Shown piece after piece: positions 27,331 to 41,906 of a stretch of DNA of 64,000 nucleotides. The notes beneath the pieces were generated by a model that made no database searches, was not told the DNA's origin, and saw nothing but the letters and a program-made list of their open reading frames with translations. Both the position numbers and the translations under genes were made by a program. The DNA is taken from positions 26,371,493-26,435,492 of the forward strand of contig OY821793.1 in assembly GCA_963682175.1 (NCBI GenBank), in the 5' to 3' direction. Position 1 is the first letter of the stretch; every line of letters begins with the position of its first letter. The DNA is from Triglochin maritima (Eukaryota > Streptophyta > Magnoliopsida > Alismatales > Juncaginaceae).

Positions 27331-30063
27331 CGTAGAAAATTCATTCCTATATCCGCCCCTAAAATTTCAGAGCAAATGCCGAAGAATTCGGGGTCGCGCC
27401 TCCTCCAAGAAGACGTAGCTCCCTACCAGCCACGCCCCCACATCATCAGCATTCTTCATCTCATCGCGCCTCGCCCTACATACATCTAAATCGGGCATTC
27501 TAAGAGGAGTTACCCATCCACTCCTCCTCACTATGTGCTCGGGTGCCCAAATATAGACTAAGGCTCACCTAAGGTCCACTCAGGCCATTGCTTGGCACAA
27601 ACGATGCGGCAGCTTCCACTTTGCCCGAGGGCAACACCCATGGACTTCCAAACGCGTTTTGGAAGCGAATGGGGTAGACAACAACCGTGGGAACCCAAGC
27701 ATGGGCACGAGCAACGTCCCAAAGAACTTTCCCCACGAGAAACCCCCATTCCCTTCCGGACGCGTTCGGAAGTGCACGGGAAGGCAACAACCTTGGGCAA
27801 CCGAGCACGTCGAAGAGCAACGTCCACAGGCACCTTGGTCTTTGCCCACGAGCAACCTCCATTTCACCTACAAGTGCGCTTTCACTGCCAAACGTGTTTT
27901 GGAAGCGAATGCCGTAGGCCACTGCCGCGAGCACACACTAGTCCCTAGCGTGGCGCTGACATGCCAACTATGACAACACTAGGCTAGTGTCCATCGCCCG
28001 ACCGCCAAATCACTCCGAGATGGGTGCACCTCGTAGATAACGCGGATGGATATGTGGGGTCCTATGTTCCATAAACCGTGGTTGGGCCGCCTAAAGACCA
28101 CTTAGAAACTAGGTGTGGGGCTGGCCACATGCCACGCGTGGAGCTGGCCAAAGGCCACTCCGTCGCCACCCTGCAGGCCAACACCAAATCGGCTGCGCCC
28201 CGAGCATCCGACCTCCAAATCGAGCGTTCTAACTTGCATTACGTAGAAAATTCATCCCTTTATCCTCCCCTAAAATTTCAGAGCAAACGCCGAAGAATTC
28301 GGGGTCGCGCCTCCTCCAAGAAGACGTAGCTCCCTACCAGCCACGCCCCCACATCATCAGCATTCTTCATCTCATCGCGCCTCGCCCTACATACATCTAA
28401 ATCGGGCATTCTAAGAGGAGTTACCCATCAACTCCTCCTCACTATGTGCTCGGGTGCCCAAATATAGACTAAGGCTCACCTAAGGTCCACTCAGGCCATT
28501 GCTTGGCACAAACGATGCGGCAGCTTCCACTTTGCCCGCGGGCAACACCCATGGACTTCCAAACGCGTTTTGGAAGCGAATGGGGTAGACAACAACCGTG
28601 GGAACCCAAGCATGGGCACGAGCAACGTCCCAAAGAACTTTCCCCACGAGAAACCCCCATTCCCTTCCGGACGCGTTCGGAAGTGCACGGGAAGGCAACA
28701 ACCATGGGCAACCGAGCACGTCGAAGAGCAACGTCCACAGGCACCTTGGTCTTTGCCCACGAGCAACCTCCATTTCACCTACAAGTGCGCTTTCACTGCC
28801 AAACGTGTTTTGGAAGCGAATGCCGCAGGCCACTGCCGCGAGCACACACTAGGCCCTAGCGTGGCGCTGACATGCCAACTATGACAACACTAGGCTAGTG
28901 TCCATCGCCCGACCGCCAAATCACTCCGAGATGGGTGCACCTCGTAGATAACGCGGATGGATATGTGGGGTCCTAAGTTCCATAAACCGTGGTTGGGCCG
29001 CCTAAAGACCACTTAGAAACTAGGTGTGGGGCTGGCCACATGCCACGCGTGGAGCTGGCCAAAGGCCACTCCGTCGCCACCCTGCAGGCCAACACCAAAT
29101 CGGCTGCGCCCCGAGCATCCGACCTCCAAATGGAGCGTTCTAACTTGCATTACGTAGAAAATTCATCCCTCTATCCGCCCCTAAAATTTCAGAGCAAATG
29201 CCGAAGAATTCGGGGTCGCGCCTCCTCCAAGAAGACGTAGCTCCCTACCAGCCACGCCCCCACATCATCAGCATTCTTCATCTCATCGCGCCTCGCCCTA
29301 CATACATCTAAATCGGGCATTCTAAGAGGAGTTACCCATCCACTCCTCCTCACTATGTGCTCGGGTGCCCAAATATAGACTAAGGCTCACCTAAGGTCCA
29401 CTCAGGCCATTGCTTGGCACAAACGATGCGGCAGCTTCCACTTTGCCCGAGGGCAACACCCATGGACTTCCAAACGCGTTTTGGAAGCGAATGGGGTAGA
29501 CAACAACCGTGGGAACCCAAGCATGGGCACGAGCAACGTCCCAAAGAACTTTCCCCACGAGAAACCCCCATTCCCTTCCGGACGCGTTCGGAAGTGCACG
29601 GGAAGGCAACAACCTTGGGCAACCGAGCACGTCGAAGAGCAACGTCCACAGGCACCTTGGTCTTTGCCCACGAGCAACCTCCATTTCACCTACAAGTGCG
29701 CTTTCACTGCCAAACGTGTTTTGGAAGCGAATGCCGTAGGCCACTGCCGCGAGCACACACTAGTCCCTAGCGTGGCGCTGACATGCCAACTATGACAACA
29801 CTAGGCTAGTGTCCATCGCCCGACCGCCAAATCACTCCGAGATGGGTGCACCTCGTAGATAACGCGGATGGATATGTGGGGTCCTATGTTCCATAAACCG
29901 TGGTTGGGCCGCCTAAAGACCACTTAGAAACTAGGTGTGGGGCTGGCCACATGCCACGCGTGGAGCTGGCCAAAGGCCACTCCGTCGCCACCCTGCAGGC
30001 CAACACCAAATCGGCTGCGCCCCGAGCATCCGACCTCCAAATCGAGCGTTCTAACTTGCATTA
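27331..30063. repeat. Alternating dimer-like units m31-m32-m33
   Basis: m31 and m33, 1822 bp apart, share GCCCGAGGGC (about 27626, 29448), GCCGTAGGCC (about 27912, 29734), ACTAGTCCC (about 27949, 29771) and TCCTATGTTCC (about 28063, 29885). m32 between them has a different set, including AACCATGGGC near 28702. The same two subtypes occur again at m44-m47. Confidence 0.75.
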
Positions 30064-31025
30064 CGTAGAAAATTCATCCCTCTATCCTCCCCTAAAATTT
30101 CAGAGCAAACGCCGAAGAATTCGGGGTCGCGCCTCCTCCAAGAAGACGTAGCTCCCTACCAGCCACGCCCCCACATCATCAGCATTCTTCATCTCATCGC
30201 GCCTCGCCCTACATACATCAAAATCGGGCATTCTAAGAGGAGTTACCCATCCAATCCTCCTCACTATGTGCTCGGGTGCCCAAATATAGACTAAGGCTCA
30301 CCTAAGGTCCACTCAGGCCATTGCTTGGCACAAACGATGCGGCAGCTTCCACTTTGCCCGCGGGCAACACCCATGGACTTCCAAACGCGTTTTGGAAGCG
30401 AATGGGGTAGACAGCAACCGTGGGAAGCCAAGCATGGGCACGAGCAACGTCCCAAAGAACTTTCCCCACGAGAAACCCCCATTCCCTTCCGGACGCGTTC
30501 GGAAGTGCACGGGAAGGCAACAACCTTGGGCAACCGAGCACGTCGAAGAGCAACGTCCACAGGCACCTTGGTCTTTGCCCACGAGCAACCTCCATTTCAC
30601 CTACAAGTGCGCTTTCACTGCAAAACGTGTTTTGGAAGCGAATGCCGCAGGCCACTGCCGCGAGCACACACTAGGCCCTAGCGTGGCGCTGACATGCCAA
30701 CTATGACAACACTAGGCTAGTGTCCATCGCCCGACCGCCAAATCACTCCGAGATGGGTGCACCTCGTAGATAACGCGGATGGATATGTGGGGTCCTAAGT
30801 TCCATAAACCGTGGTTGGGCCGCCTAAAGACCACTTAGAAACTAGGTGTGGGGCTGGCCACATGCCACGCGTGGAGCTGGCCAAAGGCCACTCCGTCGCC
30901 ACCCTGCAGGCCAACACCAAATCGGCTGCGCCCCGAGCATCCCACCTCCAAATGGAGCGTTCTAACTTGCATTACGTAGAAAATTCATCCCTCTATCCGC
31001 CCCTAAAATTTCAGAGCAAACGCCC

Positions 31026-34000
31026 AAGAATTCGGGGTCGCGCCTCCTCCAAGAAGACGTAGCTCCCTACCAGCCACGCCCCCACATCATCAGCATTCTT
31101 CATCTCATCGCGCCTCGCCCTACATACATCTAAATCGGGCATTCTAAGAGGAGTTACCCATCCACTCCTCCTCACTATGTGCTCGGGTGCCCAAATATAG
31201 ACTAAGGCTCACCTAAGGTCCACTCAGGCCATTGCTTGGCACAAACGATGCGGCAGCTTCCACTTTGCCCGCGGGCAACACCCATGGACTTCCAAACGCG
31301 TTTTTGAAGCGAATGGGGTAGGCAACAACCGTGGGAACCCAAGCATGGGCACGAGCAACGTCCCAAAGAACTTTCCCCACGAGAAACCCCCATTCCCTTC
31401 CGGACGCGTTCGGAAGTGCACGGGAAGGCAACAACCTTGGGCAACCGAGCACGTCGAAGAGCAACGTCCACAGGCACCTTGGTCTTTGCCCACGAGCAAC
31501 CTCCATTTCACCTACAAGTGCGCTTTCACTGCAAAACGTGTTTTGGAAGCGAATGCCGCAGGCCACTGCCGCGAGCACACACTAGGCCCTAGCGTGGCGC
31601 TGACATGCCAACTATGACAACACTAGGCTAGTGTCCATCGCCCGACCGCCAAATCACTCCGAGATGGGTGCACCTCGTAGATAACGCGGATGGATATGTG
31701 GGGTCCTAAGTTCCATAAACCGTGGTTGGGCCGCCTAAAGACCACTTAGAAACTAGGTGTGGGGCTGGCCACATGCCACGCGTGGAGCTGGCCAAAGGCC
31801 ACTCCGTCGCCACCCTGCAGGCCAACACCAAATCGGCTGCGCCCCGAGCATCCCACCTCCAAATGGAGCGTTCTAACTTGCATTACGTAGAAAATTCATC
31901 CCTCTATCCGCCCCTAAAATTTCAGAGCAAACGCCCAAGAATTCGGGGTCGCGCCTCCTCCAAGAAGACGTAGCTCCCTACCAGCCACGCCCCCACATCA
32001 TCAGCATTCTTCATCTCATCGCGCCTCGCCCTACATACATCTAAATCGGGCATTCTAAGAGGAGTTACCCATCCACTCCTCCTCACTATGTGCTCGGGTG
32101 CCCAAATATAGACTAAGGCTCACCTAAGGTCCACTCAGGCCATTGCTTGGCACAAACGATGCGGCAGCTTCCACTTTGCCCGCGGGCAACACCCATGGAC
32201 TTCCAAACGCGTTTTTGAAGCGAATGGGGTAGGCAACAACCGTGGGAAGCCAAGCATGGGCACGAGCAACGTCCCAAAGAACTTTCCCCACGAGAAACCC
32301 CCATTCCCTTCCGGACGCGTTCGGAAGTGCACGGGAAGGCAACAACCTTGGGCAACCGAGCACGTCGAAGAGCAACGTCCACAGGCACCTTGGTCTTTGC
32401 CCACGAGCAACCTCCATTTCACCTACAAGTGCGCTTTCACTGCCAAACGTGTTTTGGAAGCGAATGCCGCAGGCCACTGCCGCGAGCACACACTAGGCCC
32501 TAGCGTGGCGCTGACATGCCAACTATGACAACACTAGGCTAGTGTCCATCGCCCGACCGCCAAATCACTCCGAGATGGGTGCACCTCGTAGATAACGCGG
32601 ATGGATATGTGGGGTCCTAAGTTCCATAAACCGTGGTTGGGCCGCCTAAAGACCACTTAGAAACTAGGTGTGGGGCTGGCCACATGCCACGCGTGGAGCT
32701 GGCCAAAGGCCACTCCGTCGCCACCCTGCAGGCCAACACCAAATCGGTTGCGCTCCGAGCATCCGACCTCCAAATGGAGCGTTCTAACTTGCATTACGTA
32801 GAAAATTCATCCCTCTATCCGCCCCTAAAATTTCAGAGCAAACGCCCAAGAATTCGGGGTCGCGCCTCCTCCAAGAAGACGTAGCTCCCTACCAGCCACG
32901 CCCCCACATCATCAGCATTCTTCATCTCATCGCGCCTCGCCCTACATACATCTAAATCGGGCATTCTAAGAGGAGTTACCCATCCAATCCTCCTCACTAT
33001 GTGCTCGGGTGCCCAAATATAGACTAAGGCTCACCTAAGGTCCACTCAGGCCATTGCTTGGCACAAACGATGCGGCAGCTTCCACTTTGCCCGCGGGCAA
33101 CACCCATGGACTTCCAAACGCGTTTTTGAAGCGAATGGGGTAGGCAGCAACCGTGGGAAGCCAAGCATGGGCACGAGCAACGTCCCAAAGAACTTTCCCC
33201 ACGAGAAACCCCCATTCCCTTCCGGACGCGTTCGGAAGTGCACGGGAAGGCAACAACCTTGGGCAACCGAGCACGTCGAAGAGCAACGTCCACAGGCACC
33301 TTGGTCTTTGCCCACGAGCAACCTCCATTTCACCTACAAGTGCGCTTTCACTGCAAAACGTGTTTTGGAAGCGAATGCCGCAGGCCACTGCCGCGAGCAC
33401 ACACTAGGCCCTAGCGTGGCGCTGACATGCCAACTATGACAACACTAGGCTAGTGTCCATCGCCCGACCGCCAAATCACTCCGAGATGGGTGCACCTCGT
33501 AGATAACGCGGATGGATATGTGGGGTCCTAAGTTCCATAAACCGTGGTTGGGCCGCCTAAAGACCACTTAGAAACTAGGTGTGGGGCTGGCCACATGCCA
33601 CGCGTGGAGCTGGCCAAAGGCCACTCCGTCGCCACCCTGCAGGCCAACACCAAATCGGCTGCGCCCCGAGCATCCCACCTCCAAATGGAGCGTTCTAACT
33701 TGCATTACGTAGAAAATTCATCCCTCTATCCGCCCCTAAAATTTCAGAGCAAACGCCCAAGAATTCGGGGTCGCGCCTCCTCCAAGAAGACGTAGCTCCC
33801 TACCAGCCACGCCCCCACATCATCAGCATTCTTCATCTCATCGCGCCTCGCCCTACATACATCTAAATCGGGCATTCTAAGAGGAGTTACCCATCCACTC
33901 CTCCTCACTATGTGCTCGGGTGCCCAAATATAGACTAAGGCTCACCTAAGGTCCACTCAGGCCATTGCTTGGCACAAACGATGCGGCAGCTTCCACTTTG

Positions 34001-35580
34001 CCCGCGGGCAACACCCATGGACTTCCAAACGCGTTTTTGAAGCGAATGGGGTAGGCAACAACCGTGGGAACCCAAGCATGGGCACGAGCAACGTCCCAAA
34101 GAACTTTCCCCACGAGAAACCCCCATTCCCTTCCGGACGCGTTCGGAAGTGCACGGGAAGGCAACAACCTTGGGCAACCGAGCACGTCGAAGAGCAACGT
34201 CCACAGGCACCTTGGTCTTTGCCCACGAGCAACCTCCATTTCACCTACAAGTGCGCTTTCACTGCAAAACGTGTTTTGGAAGCGAATGCCGCAGGCCACT
34301 GCCGCGAGCACACACTAGGCCCTAGCGTGGCGCTGACATGCCAACTATGACAACACTAGGCTAGTGTCCATCGCCCGACCGCCAAATCACTCCGAGATGG
34401 GTGCACCTCGTAGATAACGCGGATGGATATGTGGGGTCCTAAGTTCCATAAACCGTGGTTGGGCCGCCTAAAGACCACTTAGAAACTAGGTGTGGGGCTG
34501 GCCACATGCCACGCGTGGAGCTGGCCAAAGGCCACTCCGTCGCCACCCTGCAGGCCAACACCAAATCGGCTGCGCCCCGAGCATCCCACCTCCAAATGGA
34601 GCGTTCTAACTTGCATTACGTAGAAAATTCATCCCTTTATCCTCCCCTAAAATTTCAGAGCAAACGCCGAAGAATTCGGGGTCGCGCCTCCTCCAAGAAG
34701 ACGTAGCTCCCTACCAGCCACGCCCCCACATCATCAGCATTCTTCATCTCATCGCGCCTCGCCCTACATACATCTAAATCGGGCATTCTAAGAGGAGTTA
34801 CCCATCCACTCCTCCTCACTATGTGCTCGGGTGCCCAAATATAGACTAAGGCTCACCTAAGGTCCACTCAGGCCATTGCTTGGCACAAACGATGCGGCAG
34901 CTTCCACTTTGCCCGCGGGCAACACCCATGGACTTCCAAACGCGTTTTGGAAGCGAATGGGGTAGACAACAACCGTGGGAACCCAAGCATGGGCACGAGC
35001 AACGTCCCAAAGAACTTTCCCCACGAGAAACCCCCATTCCCTTCCGGACGCGTTCGGAAGTGCACGGGAAGGCAACAACCATGGGCAACCGAGCACGTCG
35101 AAGAGCAACGTCCACAGGCACCTTGGTCTTTGCCCACGAGCAACCTCCATTTCACCTACAAGTGCGCTTTCACTGCCAAACGTGTTTTGGAAGCGAATGC
35201 CGCAGGCCACTGCCGCGAGCACACACTAGGCCCTAGCGTGGCGCTGACATGCCAACTATGACAACACTAGGCTAGTGTCCATCGCCCGACCGCCAAATCA
35301 CTCCGAGATGGGTGCACCTCGTAGATAACGCGGATGGATATGTGGGGTCCTAAGTTCCATAAACCGTGGTTGGGCCGCCTAAAGACCACTTAGAAACTAG
35401 GTGTGGGGCTGGCCACATGCCACGCGTGGAGCTGGCCAAAGGCCACTCCGTCGCCACCCTGCAGGCCAACACCAAATCGGCTGCGCCCCGAGCATCCGAC
35501 CTCCAAATGGAGCGTTCTAACTTGCATTACGTAGAAAATTCATCCCTCTATCCGCCCCTAAAATTTCAGAGCAAATGCCG
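31026..35580. repeat. Higher-order repeat HOR-5, copy 1 (5 monomers, 4555 bp)
   Basis: The ordered unit subtypes are: GCGTTTTTGAAGC with GTGGGAACCC; GTGGGAAGCC with GCCAAACG; GCAGCAACCG with CCAATCCTCC; GCGTTTTTGAAGC with GTGGGAACCC again; then TTTATCCTCCCC with AACCATGGGC. GGTTGCGCTCCGAG (about 32752) is a private marker. Every one of these recurs 4555 bp downstream. The last mismatch on the left is in CGCCCAAG at 31025 versus TGCCGAAG at 35580. Confidence 0.85.
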
Positions 35581-38500
35581 AAGAATTCGGGGTCGCGCCT
35601 CCTCCAAGAAGACGTAGCTCCCTACCAGCCACGCCCCCACATCATCAGCATTCTTCATCTCATCGCGCCTCGCCCTACATACATCTAAATCGGGCATTCT
35701 AAGAGGAGTTACCCATCCACTCCTCCTCACTATGTGCTCGGGTGCCCAAATATAGACTAAGGCTCACCTAAGGTCCACTCAGGCCATTGCTTGGCACAAA
35801 CGATGCGGCAGCTTCCACTTTGCCCGCGGGCAACACCCATGGACTTCCAAACGCGTTTTTGAAGCGAATGGGGTAGGCAACAACCGTGGGAACCCAAGCA
35901 TGGGCACGAGCAACGTCCCAAAGAACTTTCCCCACGAGAAACCCCCATTCCCTTCCGGACGCGTTCGGAAGTGCACGGGAAGGCAACAACCTTGGGCAAC
36001 CGAGCACGTCGAAGAGCAACGTCCACAGGCACCTTGGTCTTTGCCCACGAGCAACCTCCATTTCACCTACAAGTGCGCTTTCACTGCAAAACGTGTTTTG
36101 GAAGCGAATGCCGCAGGCCACTGCCGCGAGCACACACTAGGCCCTAGCGTGGCGCTGACATGCCAACTATGACAACACTAGGCTAGTGTCCATCGCCCGA
36201 CCGCCAAATCACTCCGAGATGGGTGCACCTCGTAGATAACGCGGATGGATATGTGGGGTCCTAAGTTCCATAAACCGTGGTTGGGCCGCCTAAAGACCAC
36301 TTAGAAACTAGGTGTGGGGCTGGCCACATGCCACGCGTGGAGCTGGCCAAAGGCCACTCCGTCGCCACCCTGCAGGCCAACACCAAATCGGCTGCGCCCC
36401 GAGCATCCCACCTCCAAATGGAGCGTTCTAACTTGCATTACGTAGAAAATTCATCCCTCTATCCGCCCCTAAAATTTCAGAGCAAACGCCCAAGAATTCG
36501 GGGTCGCGCCTCCTCCAAGAAGACGTAGCTCCCTACCAGCCACGCCCCCACATCATCAGCATTCTTCATCTCATCGCGCCTCGCCCTACATACATCTAAA
36601 TCGGGCATTCTAAGAGGAGTTACCCATCCACTCCTCCTCACTATGTGCTCGGGTGCCCAAATATAGACTAAGGCTCACCTAAGGTCCACTCAGGCCATTG
36701 CTTGGCACAAACGATGCGGCAGCTTCCACTTTGCCCGCGGGCAACACCCATGGACTTCCAAACGCGTTTTTGAAGCGAATGGGGTAGGCAACAACCGTGG
36801 GAAGCCAAGCATGGGCACGAGCAACGTCCCAAAGAACTTTCCCCACGAGAAACCCCCATTCCCTTCCGGACGCGTTCGGAAGTGCACGGGAAGGCAACAA
36901 CCTTGGGCAACCGAGCACGTCGAAGAGCAACGTCCACAGGCACCTTGGTCTTTGCCCACGAGCAACCTCCATTTCACCTACAAGTGCGCTTTCACTGCCA
37001 AACGTGTTTTGGAAGCGAATGCCGCAGGCCACTGCCGCGAGCACACACTAGGCCCTAGCGTGGCGCTGACATGCCAACTATGACAACACTAGGCTAGTGT
37101 CCATCGCCCGACCGCCAAATCACTCCGAGATGGGTGCACCTCGTAGATAACGCGGATGGATATGTGGGGTCCTAAGTTCCATAAACCGTGGTTGGGCCGC
37201 CTAAAGACCACTTAGAAACTAGGTGTGGGGCTGGCCACATGCCACGCGTGGAGCTGGCCAAAGGCCACTCCGTCGCCACCCTGCAGGCCAACACCAAATC
37301 GGTTGCGCTCCGAGCATCCGACCTCCAAATGGAGCGTTCTAACTTGCATTACGTAGAAAATTCATCCCTCTATCCGCCCCTAAAATTTCAGAGCAAACGC
37401 CCAAGAATTCGGGGTCGCGCCTCCTCCAAGAAGACGTAGCTCCCTACCAGCCACGCCCCCACATCATCAGCATTCTTCATCTCATCGCGCCTCGCCCTAC
37501 ATACATCTAAATCGGGCATTCTAAGAGGAGTTACCCATCCAATCCTCCTCACTATGTGCTCGGGTGCCCAAATATAGACTAAGGCTCACCTAAGGTCCAC
37601 TCAGGCCATTGCTTGGCACAAACGATGCGGCAGCTTCCACTTTGCCCGCGGGCAACACCCATGGACTTCCAAACGCGTTTTTGAAGCGAATGGGGTAGGC
37701 AGCAACCGTGGGAAGCCAAGCATGGGCACGAGCAACGTCCCAAAGAACTTTCCCCACGAGAAACCCCCATTCCCTTCCGGACGCGTTCGGAAGTGCACGG
37801 GAAGGCAACAACCTTGGGCAACCGAGCACGTCGAAGAGCAACGTCCACAGGCACCTTGGTCTTTGCCCACGAGCAACCTCCATTTCACCTACAAGTGCGC
37901 TTTCACTGCAAAACGTGTTTTGGAAGCGAATGCCGCAGGCCACTGCCGCGAGCACACACTAGGCCCTAGCGTGGCGCTGACATGCCAACTATGACAACAC
38001 TAGGCTAGTGTCCATCGCCCGACCGCCAAATCACTCCGAGATGGGTGCACCTCGTAGATAACGCGGATGGATATGTGGGGTCCTAAGTTCCATAAACCGT
38101 GGTTGGGCCGCCTAAAGACCACTTAGAAACTAGGTGTGGGGCTGGCCACATGCCACGCGTGGAGCTGGCCAAAGGCCACTCCGTCGCCACCCTGCAGGCC
38201 AACACCAAATCGGCTGCGCCCCGAGCATCCCACCTCCAAATGGAGCGTTCTAACTTGCATTACGTAGAAAATTCATCCCTCTATCCGCCCCTAAAATTTC
38301 AGAGCAAACGCCCAAGAATTCGGGGTCGCGCCTCCTCCAAGAAGACGTAGCTCCCTACCAGCCACGCCCCCACATCATCAGCATTCTTCATCTCATCGCG
38401 CCTCGCCCTACATACATCTAAATCGGGCATTCTAAGAGGAGTTACCCATCCACTCCTCCTCACTATGTGCTCGGGTGCCCAAATATAGACTAAGGCTCAC

Positions 38501-40135
38501 CTAAGGTCCACTCAGGCCATTGCTTGGCACAAACGATGCGGCAGCTTCCACTTTGCCCGCGGGCAACACCCATGGACTTCCAAACGCGTTTTTGAAGCGA
38601 ATGGGGTAGGCAACAACCGTGGGAACCCAAGCATGGGCACGAGCAACGTCCCAAAGAACTTTCCCCACGAGAAACCCCCATTCCCTTCCGGACGCGTTCG
38701 GAAGTGCACGGGAAGGCAACAACCTTGGGCAACCGAGCACGTCGAAGAGCAACGTCCACAGGCACCTTGGTCTTTGCCCACGAGCAACCTCCATTTCACC
38801 TACAAGTGCGCTTTCACTGCAAAACGTGTTTTGGAAGCGAATGCCGCAGGCCACTGCCGCGAGCACACACTAGGCCCTAGCGTGGCGCTGACATGCCAAC
38901 TATGACAACACTAGGCTAGTGTCCATCGCCCGACCGCCAAATCACTCCGAGATGGGTGCACCTCGTAGATAACGCGGATGGATATGTGGGGTCCTAAGTT
39001 CCATAAACCGTGGTTGGGCCGCCTAAAGACCACTTAGAAACTAGGTGTGGGGCTGGCCACATGCCACGCGTGGAGCTGGCCAAAGGCCACTCCGTCGCCA
39101 CCCTGCAGGCCAACACCAAATCGGCTGCGCCCCGAGCATCCCACCTCCAAATGGAGCGTTCTAACTTGCATTACGTAGAAAATTCATCCCTTTATCCTCC
39201 CCTAAAATTTCAGAGCAAACGCCGAAGAATTCGGGGTCGCGCCTCCTCCAAGAAGACGTAGCTCCCTACCAGCCACGCCCCCACATCATCAGCATTCTTC
39301 ATCTCATCGCGCCTCGCCCTACATACATCTAAATCGGGCATTCTAAGAGGAGTTACCCATCCACTCCTCCTCACTATGTGCTCGGGTGCCCAAATATAGA
39401 CTAAGGCTCACCTAAGGTCCACTCAGGCCATTGCTTGGCACAAACGATGCGGCAGCTTCCACTTTGCCCGCGGGCAACACCCATGGACTTCCAAACGCGT
39501 TTTGGAAGCGAATGGGGTAGACAACAACCGTGGGAACCCAAGCATGGGCACGAGCAACGTCCCAAAGAACTTTCCCCACGAGAAACCCCCATTCCCTTCC
39601 GGACGCGTTCGGAAGTGCACGGGAAGGCAACAACCATGGGCAACCGAGCACGTCGAAGAGCAACGTCCACAGGCACCTTGGTCTTTGCCCACGAGCAACC
39701 TCCATTTCACCTACAAGTGCGCTTTCACTGCCAAACGTGTTTTGGAAGCGAATGCCGCAGGCCACTGCCGCGAGCACACACTAGGCCCTAGCGTGGCGCT
39801 GACATGCCAACTATGACAACACTAGGCTAGTGTCCATCGCCCGACCGCCAAATCACTCCGAGATGGGTGCACCTCGTAGATAACGCGGATGGATATGTGG
39901 GGTCCTAAGTTCCATAAACCGTGGTTGGGCCGCCTAAAGACCACTTAGAAACTAGGTGTGGGGCTGGCCACATGCCACGCGTGGAGCTGGCCAAAGGCCA
40001 CTCCGTCGCCACCCTGCAGGCCAACACCAAATCGGCTGCGCCCCGAGCATCCGACCTCCAAATGGAGCGTTCTAACTTGCATTACGTAGAAAATTCATCC
40101 CTCTATCCGCCCCTAAAATTTCAGAGCAAATGCCG
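35581..40135. repeat. Higher-order repeat HOR-5, copy 2 (5 monomers, 4555 bp)
   Basis: This copy repeats the five unit subtypes of copy 1 in order, with GGTTGCGCTCCGAG near 37307, CCAATCCTCC near 37550 and AACCATGGGC near 39636. Correspondence at offset 4555 continues about 246 bp past the nominal end. It stops at 40382, where GCCCGAGGGC replaces GCCCGCGGGC. Confidence 0.85.
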
Positions 40136-41906
40136 AAGAATTCGGGGTCGCGCCTCCTCCAAGAAGACGTAGCTCCCTACCAGCCACGCCCCCACATCAT
40201 CAGCATTCTTCATCTCATCGCGCCTCGCCCTACATACATCTAAATCGGGCATTCTAAGAGGAGTTACCCATCCACTCCTCCTCACTATGTGCTCGGGTGC
40301 CCAAATATAGACTAAGGCTCACCTAAGGTCCACTCAGGCCATTGCTTGGCACAAACGATGCGGCAGCTTCCACTTTGCCCGAGGGCAACACCCATGGACT
40401 TCCAAACGCGTTTTGGAAGCGAATGGGGTAGACAACAACCGTGGGAACCCAAGCATGGGCACGAGCAACGTCCCAAAGAACTTTCCCCACGAGAAACCCC
40501 CATTCCCTTCCGGACGCGTTCGGAAGTGCACGGGAAGGCAACAACCTTGGGCAACCGAGCACGTCGAAGAGCAACGTCCACAGGCACCTTGGTCTTTGCC
40601 CACGAGCAACCTCCATTTCACCTACAAGTGCGCTTTCACTGCCAAACGTGTTTTGGAAGCGAATGCCGTAGGCCACTGCCGCGAGCACACACTAGTCCCT
40701 AGCGTGGCGCTGACATGCCAACTATGACAACACTAGGCTAGTGTCCATCGCCCGACCGCCAAATCACTCCGAGATGGGTGCACCTCGTAGATAACGCGGA
40801 TGGATATGTGGGGTCCTATGTTCCATAAACCGTGGTTGGGCCGCCTAAAGACCACTTAGAAACTAGGTGTGGGGCTGGCCACATGCCACGCGTGGAGCTG
40901 GCCAAAGGCCACTCCGTCGCCACCCTGCAGGCCAACACCAAATCGGCTGCGCCCCGAGCATCCGACCTCCAAATGGAGCGTTCTAACTTGCATTACGTAG
41001 AAAATTCATCCCTCTATCCGCCCCTAAAATTTCAGAGCAAATGCCGAAGAATTCGGGGTCGCGCCTCCTCCAAGAAGACGTAGCTCCCTACCAGCCACGC
41101 CCCCACATCATCAGCATTCTTCATCTCATCGCGCCTCGCCCTACATACATCTAAATCGGGCATTCTAAGAGGAGTTACCCATCCACTCCTCCTCACTATG
41201 TGCTCGGGTGCCCAAATATAGACTAAGGCTCACCTAAGGTCCACTCAGGCCATTGCTTGGCACAAACGATGCGGCAGCTTCCACTTTGCCCGAGGGCAAC
41301 ACCCATGGACTTCCAAACGCGTTTTGGAAGCGAATGGGGTAGACAACAACCGTGGGAACCCAAGCATGGGCACGAGCAACGTCCCAAAGAACTTTCCCCA
41401 CGAGAAACCCCCATTCCCTTCCGGACGCGTTCGGAAGTGCACGGGAAGGCAACAACCTTGGGCAACCGAGCACGTCGAAGAGCAACGTCCACAGGCACCT
41501 TGGTCTTTGCCCACGAGCAACCTCCATTTCACCTACAAGTGCGCTTTCACTGCCAAACGTGTTTTGGAAGCGAATGCCGTAGGCCACTGCCGCGAGCACA
41601 CACTAGTCCCTAGCGTGGCGCTGACATGCCAACTATGACAACACTAGGCTAGTGTCCATCGCCCGACCGCCAAATCACTCCGAGATGGGTGCACCTCGTA
41701 GATAACGCGGATGGATATGTGGGGTCCTATGTTCCATAAACCGTGGTTGGGCCGCCTAAAGACCACTTAGAAACTAGGTGTGGGGCTGGCCACATGCCAC
41801 GCGTGGAGCTGGCCAAAGGCCACTCCGTCGCCACCCTGCAGGCCAACACCAAATCGGCTGCGCCCCGAGCATCCGACCTCCAAATCGAGCGTTCTAACTT
41901 GCATTA
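40085..41906. repeat. Tandem duplicate of one subtype (m45-m46)
   Basis: Two neighbouring units share GCCCGAGGGC (about 40382, 41293), GCCGTAGGCC (about 40668, 41579), ACTAGTCCC and TCCTATGTTCC. Elsewhere this subtype (m31, m33) alternates with another. A single-monomer duplication or unequal exchange is the simplest reading. Confidence 0.7.
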
